Positions 45,637 through 56,456 of a stretch of 64,000 nucleotides of DNA are shown in pieces. The notes beneath the pieces are model-generated. The model was not told the origin of the DNA. It ran no database searches and saw nothing but the letters and a program-made list of their open reading frames with translations. Both the position numbers and the translations under genes were made by a program. This DNA is from Rheum nobile (taxonomy: Eukaryota; Streptophyta; Magnoliopsida; Caryophyllales; Polygonaceae): NCBI GenBank assembly GCA_027886185.1, contig WOAB01000109.1, forward strand, positions 9,466,501 to 9,530,500, read 5' to 3'. Each line of letters begins with the position of its first letter. Position 1 is the first letter of the stretch.

Positions 45637-48600
45637 TCACCTACTAAAACCACGATCAATATGTTCCGTTTCGTGAACATCCAAGATTCCGACAGCATTA
45701 GTATTAGTGACGCTGAGTTCAGAGCTTGCGTTGCTGCTTGTAGCGAGGGGAGAGTCGGAGACACTAATTGATCGGCTCCTTGCTGGCCCTGATCTTACAC
45801 TATACATGGATGATGCTGGAATGTTTGTCATAAGAGGCCGCAGATTGCCTGGAATCGTTCGTCTTATATCCTGCAAAGGAGACAACCCATTGCCAAAAGA
45901 AATGAAATCCTACTTGTCACACCCAAAATTTGATTCTCCAACTTATAAGACAAGTTTTGGAGTTCAACTGGTCCGAATTTAAATTTGGAAAATGAACAAG
46001 AACTGTGAGCACAGCAGATTCAATATTCTATTGAAGGTTTTTGTAAAAATAGTTTCATTATATTATGACACCCATGCTGATAAATCTCTTTTGAGTGAAT
46101 AAAGGATCAAAACACCAGAAGAGCCACATCAAACTTACCATATGCCTTATTGCCATGTCAAGTGACTTCTTCGAGAGTGTCCGTCCAAAGCCTGTGCTGT
46201 CTGGTGATGAAGCAGACTTCCCAGATAAGCTAGGAGAATGTTTGTCATCTTGTCTTGGAGGTGCTAATTTCCTCATATTGACTACTCGTTCCACCATCTT
46301 GTTTCCCATAGCCACGGGGCTTATTTCCTCATTCGCTCTGGAGTACAAACGACTCACAGCAGGCACTGAGCTACCGCTCATGTGACTACTTCCACTGGGG
46401 GCACGCCCTCTAGAAGGAGAACAAGATTGGCGTCTGTGCCTTCCAGGAGTAGTTGCTGGCTCCACAGAAGCAGATCTTGCAGTGGGCGCCCCAGGCCTGC
46501 CCCTAGTAGCAGAAAGTGGCCGATCAGGGAGCGTTGTCCTCAAATTTGGTGGAGCGTCAAGTGAGAAGCCGGGCATCTCAGAGGGTTTCCAAGGCCTAGG
46601 CCGAACTGATGGAGAAGCAGGCCGTGATGGCCCAAGACTCTTTGATGGAGCTGCAGCGGATCCCGCTTTGTTGACTAAAGAAGTTGACTTAGTCAAGGAG
46701 GCAGCTGCAGTAGTAGTTGTCCTTGATGGTGTTGACGGTCGACGAGTCGGTGTGGATTGCCTTGATGAGGAACGTGGCGCACTGCTTACTGTGGATGTGG
46801 GTCTAGTGGTTGGGGTTGAGGATCTTGCAGTAGACCTTGAGGTTGGAGTCGAGGATCTAGCAGTTGATCTAGATGGTGTTGAGGATCTTGATGGTGTGGA
46901 GGACCTAGGGACAGCTGTCGACTTATGTGATGACATAGAAGAAGAGGAACGATTGGATGCCAAGAAAGCAGTTGGCCTAGTAGATGCGGTCATTGCAGGC
47001 TTAGTAGAAGACAATGTGGGGCGAGAAGTAGGAGTAGAAGATCTAGAAGCTCTAGAAGATGTAGTCAATGAGGGACGACCAGTTGGAGTTGCAGGCCTGG
47101 AGCCTGAACTACCCGATGGAGTTACAGGTCTAGAGCTCATACCCCCTGATGAAGACGGCCTACGGAGCCCAGCAGAAGAGGAGCTTAATCCAGAAGATGT
47201 ATTCGGCTGCCTTGATGCCAAAGCGCTTCTTATTGTATTTGTGGCCTCTGGTTGTGAGTTTGCTAACTACATCAAAACAAATATGAGTTTATGATATATT
47301 CTCTAGATCTAATAGTGGTAAACATAGCCTTTTAGGTAAAAATGAAAGAAACAGAAGGAAAAAAAAGCTAAGCTAAAGTAAGCTCATCAGGAGATTCAGG
47401 TAATTCAAACATTACACTAAATTCCTATTATACGTTCATCAGGACTCAAGTGTAGTATATAAACTTGTTACTCTTACTCTCGATTTTAGTGCAGTTGGAC
47501 GTGCGTTTGGAGCTTCAGTTTCACCTATATAAGCTTTCCTGGATTCCATATCCAGAGAAGGGAAAAGAGGAGTGCCTGGAGGAGTTAAGAGCCTGAAAAT
47601 AGCAATATACATTATGTACACTTAAAACAGTATTTCCATATACAATTTGTAACTAATAGCAATACACATTATGTACCCAAAATAAATGCTGGATCAGAAA
47701 ATCATATTGAAGTGGCTTAGTTTAAGAAGTTGGTTTTATAAGATTTGCGGATTGCAAACATATACACATGAGATAAGCTGGCCTGACTTGTCTAATTTGT
47801 ATCAGCTATTATTTGGAGTCGGATGAGAAAACACAAGAAGAATCAGATATACTAAAGGAAGTGACATAAAGTAGAAGCATTCTAAAAGAAAAGGATGTCA
47901 CAAGTAATTGACAGATTCATTTTTTTTATAACCTTCCAAATTGCAGCTAAATAACTTTTTTTATTGGGACAACAGAACAACTTGTCGCTAAAGGCGGCAT
48001 CAAGCATAGTTCACAGTTCACGAACCTTTCCACTGAGATTAAAACAGATTCAAAGCAACACTCAAGCATAGCCATGGATCAGTTAAGGTACTAAATTTGA
48101 CTAGTAATCTAAAAAGGAAGATTTGATTTCATAGAAAGAGAGACTATCTTATTCCATAACTGAAAGTAAAGACAGCAAGGATGACATTTTAAGTGACAAA
48201 ATTGAGAAATTACTTCATTTTTGCAATGTTCGGTAACAAATGGATTTGGACTAATCCACTAATGCTTGTAAAACTTAAATGAGAAGCTTTTTGGACATTT
48301 AGATTGTTTATATCGTGAAAAAAGACAGTTTTCCACAAAAGTGCACATGATTTGTTTGCTTTGTCGTAACAAAATTTGGTTCTATTCAATTATTCTTGTG
48401 ACATGTATTCAAATGACATTTAACATTAGAATGTTATCTAATCTGACAAAAAACCTGAAGTTTTTACAGTGTTTGAATGTATCCACATTATTATTGGCAT
48501 TATTAGTAGTTCAACTAAAGAAATACTATTTGATCATTCCTCACCCACTCAATCTAAAAGCTAATTTCATTAACATTTCAAAATATATTTTGCATGAACT

Positions 48601-50783
48601 AATGACAGCTTCCATTTAGGAAAGGTCGGGAACTACCAACATATAAGTACATCAAGTTTGATTTTATTTTTGTAAAAATCTACTAGGTACTATAGTTTTT
48701 GTATGACCGAGTGGCGGATTTAGTTTAGATTATTTATATAACTTTCCATAATGGTAGAATAATAAGAGGATATCAAGTATATTTTTCTTTCAGTGGTTTT
48801 TCAGCTATGAAACATTATTCAAAACATTCATGAATACAAAATCATAAAATAAGGTTCACATTTTAACCTATTAGCTATCACTTAATTTAAGTATCTCTAT
48901 ACAAAGAGCTAACACTATTAGAAACCCAAATCACTTATTATCATCAGTCAAATCGAACAGGTAATGCAGCAAGTAATTATCTATTTGCCAAGCACAAATT
49001 TATTAGGAATTGAGAGTAGCTTTTAAGATATTCTCATCCATCTTTATAAGGATACATCCAGTTTGGATGAAGTGATCTCAAGTGTACTTTGTTGCCGTAT
49101 ACCTTATGATGCGTAGTGTATAAATATTGCTATTTGCAATTCCCGTATATATAAGCATGTATAGCGAACACATCATTTGTTCCACCCTAATATTTATATT
49201 GTAAGGTTTCTACTCGCTTGAAATCCTTGCCTTCTCAATAATGGGTTTCATGGTAATAAGTTTTCCATGCAAAAAAATCATATACTGAATATGCACATCA
49301 CTGTAAACTTTCTTTATGATATGAGCTCATATGTTTCTGCAGTTCTCTAACTAATGAAGACACAATAATAACTCAAAGAGGAAAGAATAATGGTCCAATA
49401 TGAAGGAAGTCGTCAAGAAAGAAAGTTTAACAATAGTTTATGAGGTCGGTGAGGATTTCATTCATGCAACATTTTGGTGGACGTGGAATTATCTGGAAAC
49501 AAACCACACAATCAAACACTTCGGTTTCATTCATTCCATTCAAAAGTAGTTTTATTGAAAGAAGAATATGGTGCTGCTACACACCATAAAAAAGATAACT
49601 TCTAGTAGAAGTTAGGATATTGTAACTTGTAAGCAGTCAAGGAAAAGCAGCAAGAGTATGCAGCTTTAATCTATTGCAAAATGAAAAGAAGGTATGTCCA
49701 CAAATGCTTTAATATACTTGTCATTTACTTGAAGGATATATGTGCTTATTAGCACAGCTTTGAAACATCGGCCTTAAACTTGAAGCCCACTTCAGTGTAA
49801 CATATGATGTATTTTTTAAATTTGTATATAATTCAGATGAAGAGCGCTTATAGATCCTCGGTAAATAAGAAGACGACAAAACATAGTAACATTTTCATGA
49901 AATACATAAAGAATTAACTTTAGCTAGTAAATGACTATTTTTTTCCTTTTAAAGGACATAACTACCTGGAAAAACCTAAATCATACGTAACGGCATATAT
50001 AATTCTAGCATAAACTGCTGGGTAAACACAATTCTGAGATACTGTTAAGTAATGCTACAAATCCAGCTTGAATGTAGCATAAACTGCTTGAATGTAGTTG
50101 CTTTACCAGTCATAATCATTCTTATCATTCTCGGAGTTCAAGAAATCATCTGCAACAGTTTTCCTCACAGGTGCAGCCGGAGGAATGTTGAACAGTGGTG
50201 AGATCCCAGATTGCAATGCTGAAAGTTGGTTTATTTCAATCAGAGAGATAATCTAAAGGAAAAACTACAGGCACAATCAAATCAAAATAAGCAGCAGACA
50301 GTCGATAAACGACTGCTGCATCAAAAATTCCATTAGTGCATTAAAAGATGTGGTAACAATTCGAAGACAAGGAGACTCTCAAGGCAGAAGAATCGAATCA
50401 AAGACAGCAGAAAAACAGAAGATCAGAAAAATCTCGAATTAGACATGTTAAGATTCCTGTGAAGTCAACCATTTCTCCTTCAAAAAGGAATGGCATAAGC
50501 AACCTAGTTCAGTGGCAAGGAAACTCCTCGCAATCATAACGAGACTGGAAACAGAAAAGATTGAAAATTTTGGGAGCACCAGGAAAATACCTGAATCGTC
50601 CAACTCCTCCGAGTTGTGGAGAAGAAGATCGTTCTTCTCCTTCTCTCTCTTTCGCATTTCGAGAAACAACGCTAGGTCGTCCTCTTTCTCCTTCATCGTA
50701 GGCTCCTTCAGACTCCTGAGCTGTGGCACTCTCGGCCGAATAGACGGCATCAGCGAATCCTGCGCTCTGAAGCTCCGATTCAT
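45637..50783 (-). CDS. Ser/Pro/Arg-rich basic protein related to Arabidopsis At2g40070 (five exons)
   Basis: Exons in coding order: 50591-50783, 50107-50218, 47478-47592, 46139-47266, 45637-45870. All introns are GT-AG and the phases fit (193, 112, 115, 1128 and 234 nt; 593 codons plus stop). Exon 1 begins MNRSFRAQ and encodes the acidic/basic helix EKEDDLALFLEMRKREKEK. Exons 2-3 give PLFNIPPAAP, DDFLNSENDKNDYDW and LLTPPGTPLFPSLDME. Exon 4 is a long basic region rich in Ser, Thr, Pro and Arg with repeated RSSTPT/SRS units. The end carries SLDMAIRHMDIRR and RPLMTNIPASSMYSVRS. Order and motifs match the At2g40070 family (about 600 residues), some members of which have been described as basic proline-rich microtubule-associated proteins; that role is carried over by family. 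The ORF starting at 47221 is only part of exon 4. Confidence 0.88.
47593..50106 (-). other. Large third-position intron (2.5 kb) of the Ser/Pro-rich gene
   Basis: AT-rich sequence between exons 2 and 3 in coding order. No ORF, LTR or terminal inverted repeat recognised. A small ORF at 48341-48619 is low-complexity and not supported. Confidence 0.7.
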
Positions 50784-51400
50784 CGCAAGAAAATCGCCAG
50801 AACCCAAACCACAACTACCAATTCAAAGGGAAAACAAAAAAACCTAAACCCTCGATTATCTTTACCAGAAACACAAAATCATTCACGGTACTTCCAAATC
50901 AATCTCAGGCCTTCCCGGAAAACTCGAAATCCAGAACAAGCAGATCTTATCCGAGCTGAAACGCGAAAATGTGTGACCAAAATGAGCCGTTGAAGGATTC
51001 GATACTAGTTCAAATCGGTTTGATTGAGCAGGACGAGATGAGAAGGAGCAAACTTTGAAGGGAAACTCCAAGCACCTGAGCGCGACAAAGCTGTAGAGCT
51101 TCAAGACGACGCTTGCGACTCGTAGAAGGTCTCCATTGGTGAGAAATCGAGAGATGGACGGAATTCTGTGGGATGTTACAGAGTTTTGTGCTGTCGTGAG
51201 AGACGAGGAGACGAAACAGAGTGGCAATAAATGTTAATATGGTGTCAGGTGGAGGGTAAAACGGGGAAAGAAGAAGTAATTGCGTGGGATTGTGTGGGTT
51301 TAAAGAAAGAGAGGGCCCCACAAACTCTCCCAGCTAGCTTAAATTTGGTGAGAGACCTGTGACAGCCTCAGCCCCTTTTTGATTGCGGAGAAATATTGTT
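50784..51400 (-). promoter_or_regulatory. 5' leader and promoter region of the Ser/Pro-rich gene
   Basis: Upstream of ATG 50783 the minus strand has a pyrimidine-rich leader. GGCCCCAC at 51314-51321 fits the class I TCP site GGNCCCAC and may be a promoter element. TATA-like sequence near 51235-51245 is weak. ORFs here on either strand overlap each other and look spurious. Confidence 0.35.
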
Positions 51401-51559
51401 TAAGATTTCACTATTTTACCCTCGAAAAGAATTTGAAGTTATTCTTTAGGGTTCTTGTTTCGAGATAATTACGAAAATGCGTAGTTATGACTTGTCACTA
51501 CCTTGTGAAGCATCTAGATTCTAGAGTTTTCCTTTTTTCATCCCTATTTTTTGAGGTTT
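51401..51559. other. Short AT-rich intergenic stretch
   Basis: T-rich sequence; nothing recognised apart from the target duplication that begins at 51560. Confidence 0.5.
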
Positions 51560-51571
51560 TCCCCTTTTCCT

Positions 51572-53082
51572 TTTTTTTTTTTTGATAAGTTAAAAATTTG
51601 AAATACCAGATAAGTCTGATAAATCGATAGACCGAGAAAACTCGATAGCCGGACAGATCGACATGAAGAACAAATCAAATACAATAAACGAGTCAAAATA
51701 AAAGCAAAAAATAGAACAAGGCTTCAAGACAACCTGGCGAGGATGGAGTATGGTTTAACACGGGTTAGAACGAACAAATCCAACACGGCGTCGCGCTGTC
51801 GGAGATCAATCAGCAGGACATTCAATAGGAGATGCGATGAAACCCCTGGGCAAAGCTCCGACACAAGGAGACCACAGGAACCGCACAACCACGCCTACGA
51901 CCTCAACCGAAACATCCAACTCGACCCAAACACCAAGAGAGAGCCCTAACCCAAGAGAATGCTTCTCAAGGAGTCTTGTAATCACATAAACAAAGATAGT
52001 TCACAAGATCAAGTTGATATTTATCCATATGTGAAGGGTGTCAACAAAGATTAGCATAAGTTGTCAACTTCACTGGGTCAAAGGTACCACTAATATAGGT
52101 TTTCTCAACCTTAGTGGGGCAGATTTCAAGTCACAAATTGGTCGTATCAAAGGGGTAAGGAGATCACTTTTCATCAGATCACAATGAAGTATTGAGATAG
52201 AAAAATCAGGCTTATTGCACAGGATCTATTTAAAGAATCATGTCCAATTTATCCAAGGGCAATAAGATAAGGATCAAAAACAAATATTCAGTGTAAAGAG
52301 GTCTAGTGTAAAAACCACAAACATCGATCTGAAGCATGGGAGCTGACAGCCCACACCACAGACACCACTAAGGCAAAGTCACTTTAGAGGGTATTGTTTC
52401 GAGCATCCATAGAGAAAAATAGAGGGATCAAGAATAGGGAGTCGAAGACGCAATATCCAAAATCAGATTCATAGTACAGGTAAACAAGATCAGAAATAAG
52501 ATTCAGCAAGAATGAAGCCAAATCTGGTTCAAGGGTTTGACAAAATTCAAGGAAGATTTCAAACTCAAAAGACCAAAAAGGGTGAATCAGAAGCTTTGTT
52601 AATAAGGTGTACACAACAAGGGTTAAAAGGTTCTATCAAGAGTCGAAGAGGTATCACCTCTTCATTGTCAGATCTACAATGTAAGGAGAGAGCAACAACA
52701 AGGAGTCCTCGACGTCGCTGGTGGTGTCGGTGGTCTTGTGGTGGTGGAGAGTCTTTACCGGTCGGAAGCAGGTTTGACAAGTACGTCGTGCTCGCCAGGG
52801 TCCAGGACACCGTCGTCGACCCCGTGGTGGTCGCTCTCCCCTGCCTCCACGTCCTCAGGTGTAGCCGCGGCTACGGTTTTCAGAGGTTGGTCAAGGGCTG
52901 TAACCGCTACGTCAAAGAGAAAACGCCTCGACGCCGGCGATGTCGTCTGCTTCCAGCGCCACCGTGGTGAGCCTGACCGGACGTTCATCAGGTGGCACAT
53001 GTCGTGGCTTGGTGGTGGTTCGGATCTGAGCGCGGAGATGGAGGCTCGGAGGTGGTTCGGATCTGGATTTTAGCCCCAAATC
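51572..53082 (-). mobile_element. Poly(A)-tailed non-LTR retroposon, no reverse transcriptase
   Basis: Bounded by a 12-bp direct repeat TCCCCTTTTCCT (51560-51571 and 53083-53094). On the minus strand it starts with a GC-rich region at 53082 and ends in about 12 A at 51583-51572. These are hallmarks of LINE-machinery retrotransposition. The 1.5 kb contain no RT or endonuclease motif. Reading frames on the minus strand (for example 52755-53000, 52565-52810) are short and unrecognised. It could be an internally deleted LINE, a non-autonomous derivative, or a retroposed transcript. Confidence 0.7.
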
Positions 53083-53094
53083 TCCCCTTTTCCT

Positions 53095-54179
53095 ATGCTT
53101 TTTCTTTAAGGATGGATCATCCTTTGGATTATTTACTAACAAAGATTTGGTAAATGTTTATTTTATCTTTAATTAGACACTGCAAATAGATGAATTGTTA
53201 GGACACCGAATAACATTGAATTAATTTTATATGGTATGTCTATAATACATAATTTATTTATTTATGCATTATAAATTAGAAGTAAGTTGTCTATCGCTTT
53301 TCTGTTTGCATATTAAATTACTAATGTTTAGATATAATTATTTTTGTATAGCAATCATATTCATATGCAGGTCCGTCCATTAGGGTGTTCCATTAGGCCT
53401 AATGGAACAGGGCTCTCAAATTTGTAGGACCCCTTATAAATTTTTATTAGCTTATGTATTTAATGAATACAACTTGTCATAGTGATTCTAAGAGTGTTAT
53501 TTTAAGCAATCGATTCAAGTTCAAATCTCACCACCATTATTTTTTATTTTGTCTTTCTTATTTTAATAAATTATAACTATTAATACCTTTTTTTTTAATA
53601 ACTATTTTTTTGGTCGAAATTTTATTTTTAGTATCATATATTGTTAAAAAAAAACAACTTATACTTGTGTGATGTCTCTTGGGCTATGGTTTAGCGTGCC
53701 CTTCTTTCTCTTACCAAGAAAAAGAATTTAAAAATCAAGATTGTGGGGCGCCTCAAATTTTTGATTTTGGTGTGTTGTTCGTATTATTTCAGTGTGAAAA
53801 CCGGAATAATTCAAGTTAAGGGTTTTTTTACAACAAATTCCTTGTTTTTTACATGCTATAAAAAAAAGTCATGTGTTTTTGTTAAATGATTTTTGAAGAA
53901 AAAAATTATCAACCCCTTTAAAATTCTCATCATTAGACATTAGACGAATCAAAATCCGCAATAGGCAACACTGCAAAAAATTACGTAGTAATTATTTTGA
54001 TGTAAGATTCTATGTGATTAAATTAATTATATGTGTGACACTCTGTAACTTTTAACTTAGTATTTTGTAATTATAATAATTAAAATATATTGTTGATGGC
54101 ATCATTAACTACTCTATATTCTATTATTGAAATAACTTATCCTACCAATTATAGGTTTAGATTATCTTATTATAGTATT
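53095..54179. other. AT-rich intergenic sequence
   Basis: No supported ORF. It contains the 24-bp palindrome at 53386 and, near 53527-53540, a string AAGTTCAAATCTCAC like a Pol III B box. A SINE fragment is possible, but no A box or poly(A) end could be assigned. Confidence 0.4.
53386..53409. repeat. Perfect 24-bp palindrome
   Basis: The half-site TGTTCCATTAGG is followed directly by its exact reverse complement, without a spacer. The half-site core CCATTAGGG also occurs once more just upstream at 53377-53385. Confidence 0.85.
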
Positions 54180-54510
54180 GAGGGATTTGCAGGAAATCAT
54201 ATCTTAAAGGGGTCATTTTGTTCTAAATCATCATTTATACACGTATTTATTCAAACACACTCCTTAAACGATTTCTTTTTGCAAAGTCACACCCGTCGTT
54301 AGCTTTCGTCCAACTCTTCGTGAAAATGTGTGAAATGACCATAGTGCCCTCAATTTTTTTTAAACTCAGGGGCAAAATTGTATTTATACACCCAATTGAT
54401 AAACTACCGGTTTGGACACATTTTCTGGACTAGTTTGACATTTAATTAATTACTAAACCGGTTTATCTAAAATCCAAAACATCTTCTTCAACCTTTGAAA
54501 CAACCTTTGA
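54180..54510 (+). repeat. Left terminal inverted repeat of the MULE
   Basis: Pairs with 55310-55635. Shared strings include CGTCGTTAGCTTTCGTC and CTTCTTCAACCTTTGAA. The inner boundary is approximate. Confidence 0.85.
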
Positions 54511-54975
54511 ATAGACCAAAATCATCTTCTCCCACGACCAAAATCATCTCCTCTGCCAATAAAGCCCTCCTCGAGCTCCAAACCGATTCCGACACCATCC
54601 TTTCCTCCGACCCCAACCTCTCCTGCCTCTCCCTCCACCTCTCCTCCCTCAAATCCCTCATCGACAACCTCCGCCGCTATCCCCTCCCTCGCGGCGGCGG
54701 AATCTGCTCCTTCCTCCGCCGCCGCACCTCCACTCACCAGCTCTCCCGCGTCGTCGGCCATATCGAGTCCGAGATCCAGGCCTGGATTGACTGCGAGAGC
54801 CTCGATAAACTCGCCAGAGCACTCGATTCCTCTTCTGAGAGTTGTTGAAGTCGTCCCATTCCTCTGCGAGAACAAAGCTTTGTTCGTCGATCCGAGCGAT
54901 ACTCAGTTGAGGATCGATGTACTGAGCATGCTGGATTTGATTAGCCAAGAGATTGTTCCCCAAATCGAATTCTAA
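54495..54975 (+). pseudogene. Cargo of the MULE: probable captured exon fragment, unrecognised
   Basis: The frame from 54495 to 54848 encodes a Ser/Leu-rich segment with LQTDSDTILSSD, SLIDNLRRYPLPRGG and HIESEIQAWIDCESLDKLAR. A second frame from about 54840 to 54975 continues with PFLCENKALFVDPSDTQLR and LDLISQEIVPQIEF. The abrupt rise in GC, the CTC/TCC codon pattern and the helical pattern look like a plant gene exon, with a frameshift or lost intron near 54840. I cannot name the parent gene. The first codons overlap the TIR, so a chimeric transcript starting in the TIR is conceivable. Confidence 0.5.
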
Positions 54976-55309
54976 ACAAGAACCCTATTTTTTTTCCCAA
55001 ATCAAATTTTTTTCCCAAAACAAGAACCCTAATTTACAAATTCGAAATGAAATCGAAAACAAGAACCCTAATCAATTTTGAACTAATATTCTTCATCTTA
55101 TCGCTCATTTGATTCTTTTTGGGATATAATCGAATCAATTCACATGAATTGGAGCTACGTATATATCTATATTTGTTGTTGGGATTTGGAAGGTCGATTC
55201 TCAGTGATCGAATTGATTGTTTTTTTTTTCTAGATTCTCAAATAAAATGGGTGGATCATGATCAAAGGTTTGTTCAAAGGTTGAAGAAGATGTTCAAAGA
55301 TGAGTGAAG

Positions 55310-55635
55310 GGTTGTTCAAAGGTTGAAGAAGAAGATTTTGGGTTTTAGATGAACCGGTTTGGTAATAAACTAAATGCCAAACCGGTCCAGAAAAATGATA
55401 AAATCGGCGGTTTATCAATTGGGTGTGTAAAGACAATTTTTCCCCTGAGTTTTTTAAAAAAGTGAGGGCATTATGGTCATTTCACACATTTTAACAGAGA
55501 GTTAGACGAAAGCTAACGACGGGTGTGACTTTGCAAAAAAAAAACATTTAAGGGGTGTGTTTGAATAAATACGTGTATAAAGGGTGGTTTAGGACAAAAT
55601 GGCCCCTTTAAGGGGTGGTTTCCTGCAAATCCCTC
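55310..55635 (-). repeat. Right terminal inverted repeat of the MULE
   Basis: Reverse complement of the left TIR with scattered mismatches. Just inside it GTTCAAAGGTTGAAGAAG occurs in two copies (55272-55289 and 55313-55330). Confidence 0.85.
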
Positions 55636-55746
55636 TATAGTATATGACTTTTGAAATTTCCAAATAGTAATGATATAGGCCCTTGCTATTTCACGCACCG
55701 GGTAAATTGCTATTTACCGCACTGCTTCGCCCGTAATGGTCCAAAT

Positions 55747-55816
55747 ATATCCGTCCGTGACGGACAGAGTCAATCCGCGCGTCACGGACGAACACACTTC
55801 ATCCGTCACGGACGAA
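55747..55816. repeat. GTCCGTGACGGAC motif cluster 1
   Basis: Three copies within 70 bp (CCGTCCGTGACGGACAG, CGCGTCACGGACG, TCCGTCACGGACG). The motif is an inverted repeat GTCCGT-g-ACGGAC. Confidence 0.75.
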
Positions 55817-56212
55817 GTTGCTCCCCTTAAAAGCAACAACTTCGTCCCCTTCGTCATTTCACCTAAAAATCAGAACGTATTCACTCGCTCTCTCCTCCAT
55901 TCATCCATTTCGTCCTCTTCGCTCTCTTCTGTTCCATTCGTCACGTATCAATCGAATTCGTCCATTACGAACCGACACATTAGTTAAATCTATCATTGTT
56001 CTTGACTTAGTTTAATGGTTTTGAAATTATTTGGAATTTTTTGATGAATTAGGTTTTAGGGTTTAAGTGTTTAATGTTGGATTTACTTGTATAAATGTTG
56101 TTTGAAACGGAAAAATTGCTTGGATCTAGACAAATGTTGTTCGAAATGATGTGGTTGAATTTTGTTGAATCTCGCCATGTTTGAATGGTTGAAGTTGAAG
56201 ATGAACAACCCA

Positions 56213-56276
56213 TCCGTGACGGACGGATCTGTTTAATCTGTCACAGACGGATTGTGTTGACCCGTCACGGACGGAT
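56213..56276. repeat. GTCCGTGACGGAC motif cluster 2
   Basis: Three copies: ATCCGTGACGGACGGAT, CTGTCACAGACGGAT, CCGTCACGGACGGAT. The middle copy has G-to-A or C-to-T type changes. Confidence 0.75.
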
Positions 56277-56456
56277 CAACAAGATCATGTGTGTTGTGTT
56301 CTTGCAATTTGTGTGATTCTTGATTTATCTTTTATATGTATGTATGTTGTGATCTATGGATGATGTTATATGTTCAATGATATGAATTGGCTATTCACTG
56401 CATGTAGAATTCATTGTTTTTTGTTGATTCTAATGTGTTGTTTTTTCCTTTTACAG

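Larger units (their letters stand above)
54180..55635. mobile_element. Mutator-like element carrying gene-like cargo (Pack-MULE)
   Basis: 1456 bp with terminal inverted repeats starting GAGGGATTTGCAGGAAA. The left TIR is about 54180-54510 and the right about 55310-55635. Flanks are TATAGTATT (54171-54179) and TATAGTATA (55636-55644), a 9-bp target duplication with one mismatch, as MULEs make. No transposase is encoded. The middle holds a GC-rich segment resembling a coding exon. Long TIRs, a 9-bp duplication and gene-like cargo together define a Pack-MULE. Confidence 0.85.
55636..56456. other. Region upstream of the PMD gene
   Basis: Starts with the MULE target duplication. Two TTGCTATTT strings occur at 55684-55692 and 55708-55716. 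It contains two GTCCGTGACGGAC clusters and ends in an intron acceptor (TTTTACAG) just before the PMD start codon at 56457, so an upstream leader exon is likely, perhaps near 55860-56000. Confidence 0.5.

Noticed and set aside
46482..47294. 270-codon plus-strand ORF rich in Asp/Val/Gly
   Set aside because: It is the antisense shadow of the repetitive Ser/Pro/Arg exon 4 of the minus-strand gene.
48341..48619. Small ORF in the large intron of the Ser/Pro-rich gene
   Set aside because: AT-rich, low-complexity translation without splice or start support.
52512..52970. 152-codon plus-strand ORF
   Set aside because: It lies antisense within the poly(A)-tailed retroposon, is low-complexity at its end and matches nothing I recognise.
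53460..53560. tRNA-derived SINE
   Set aside because: Only a weak B-box-like string is present; no A box, 3' tail or target duplication could be assigned.
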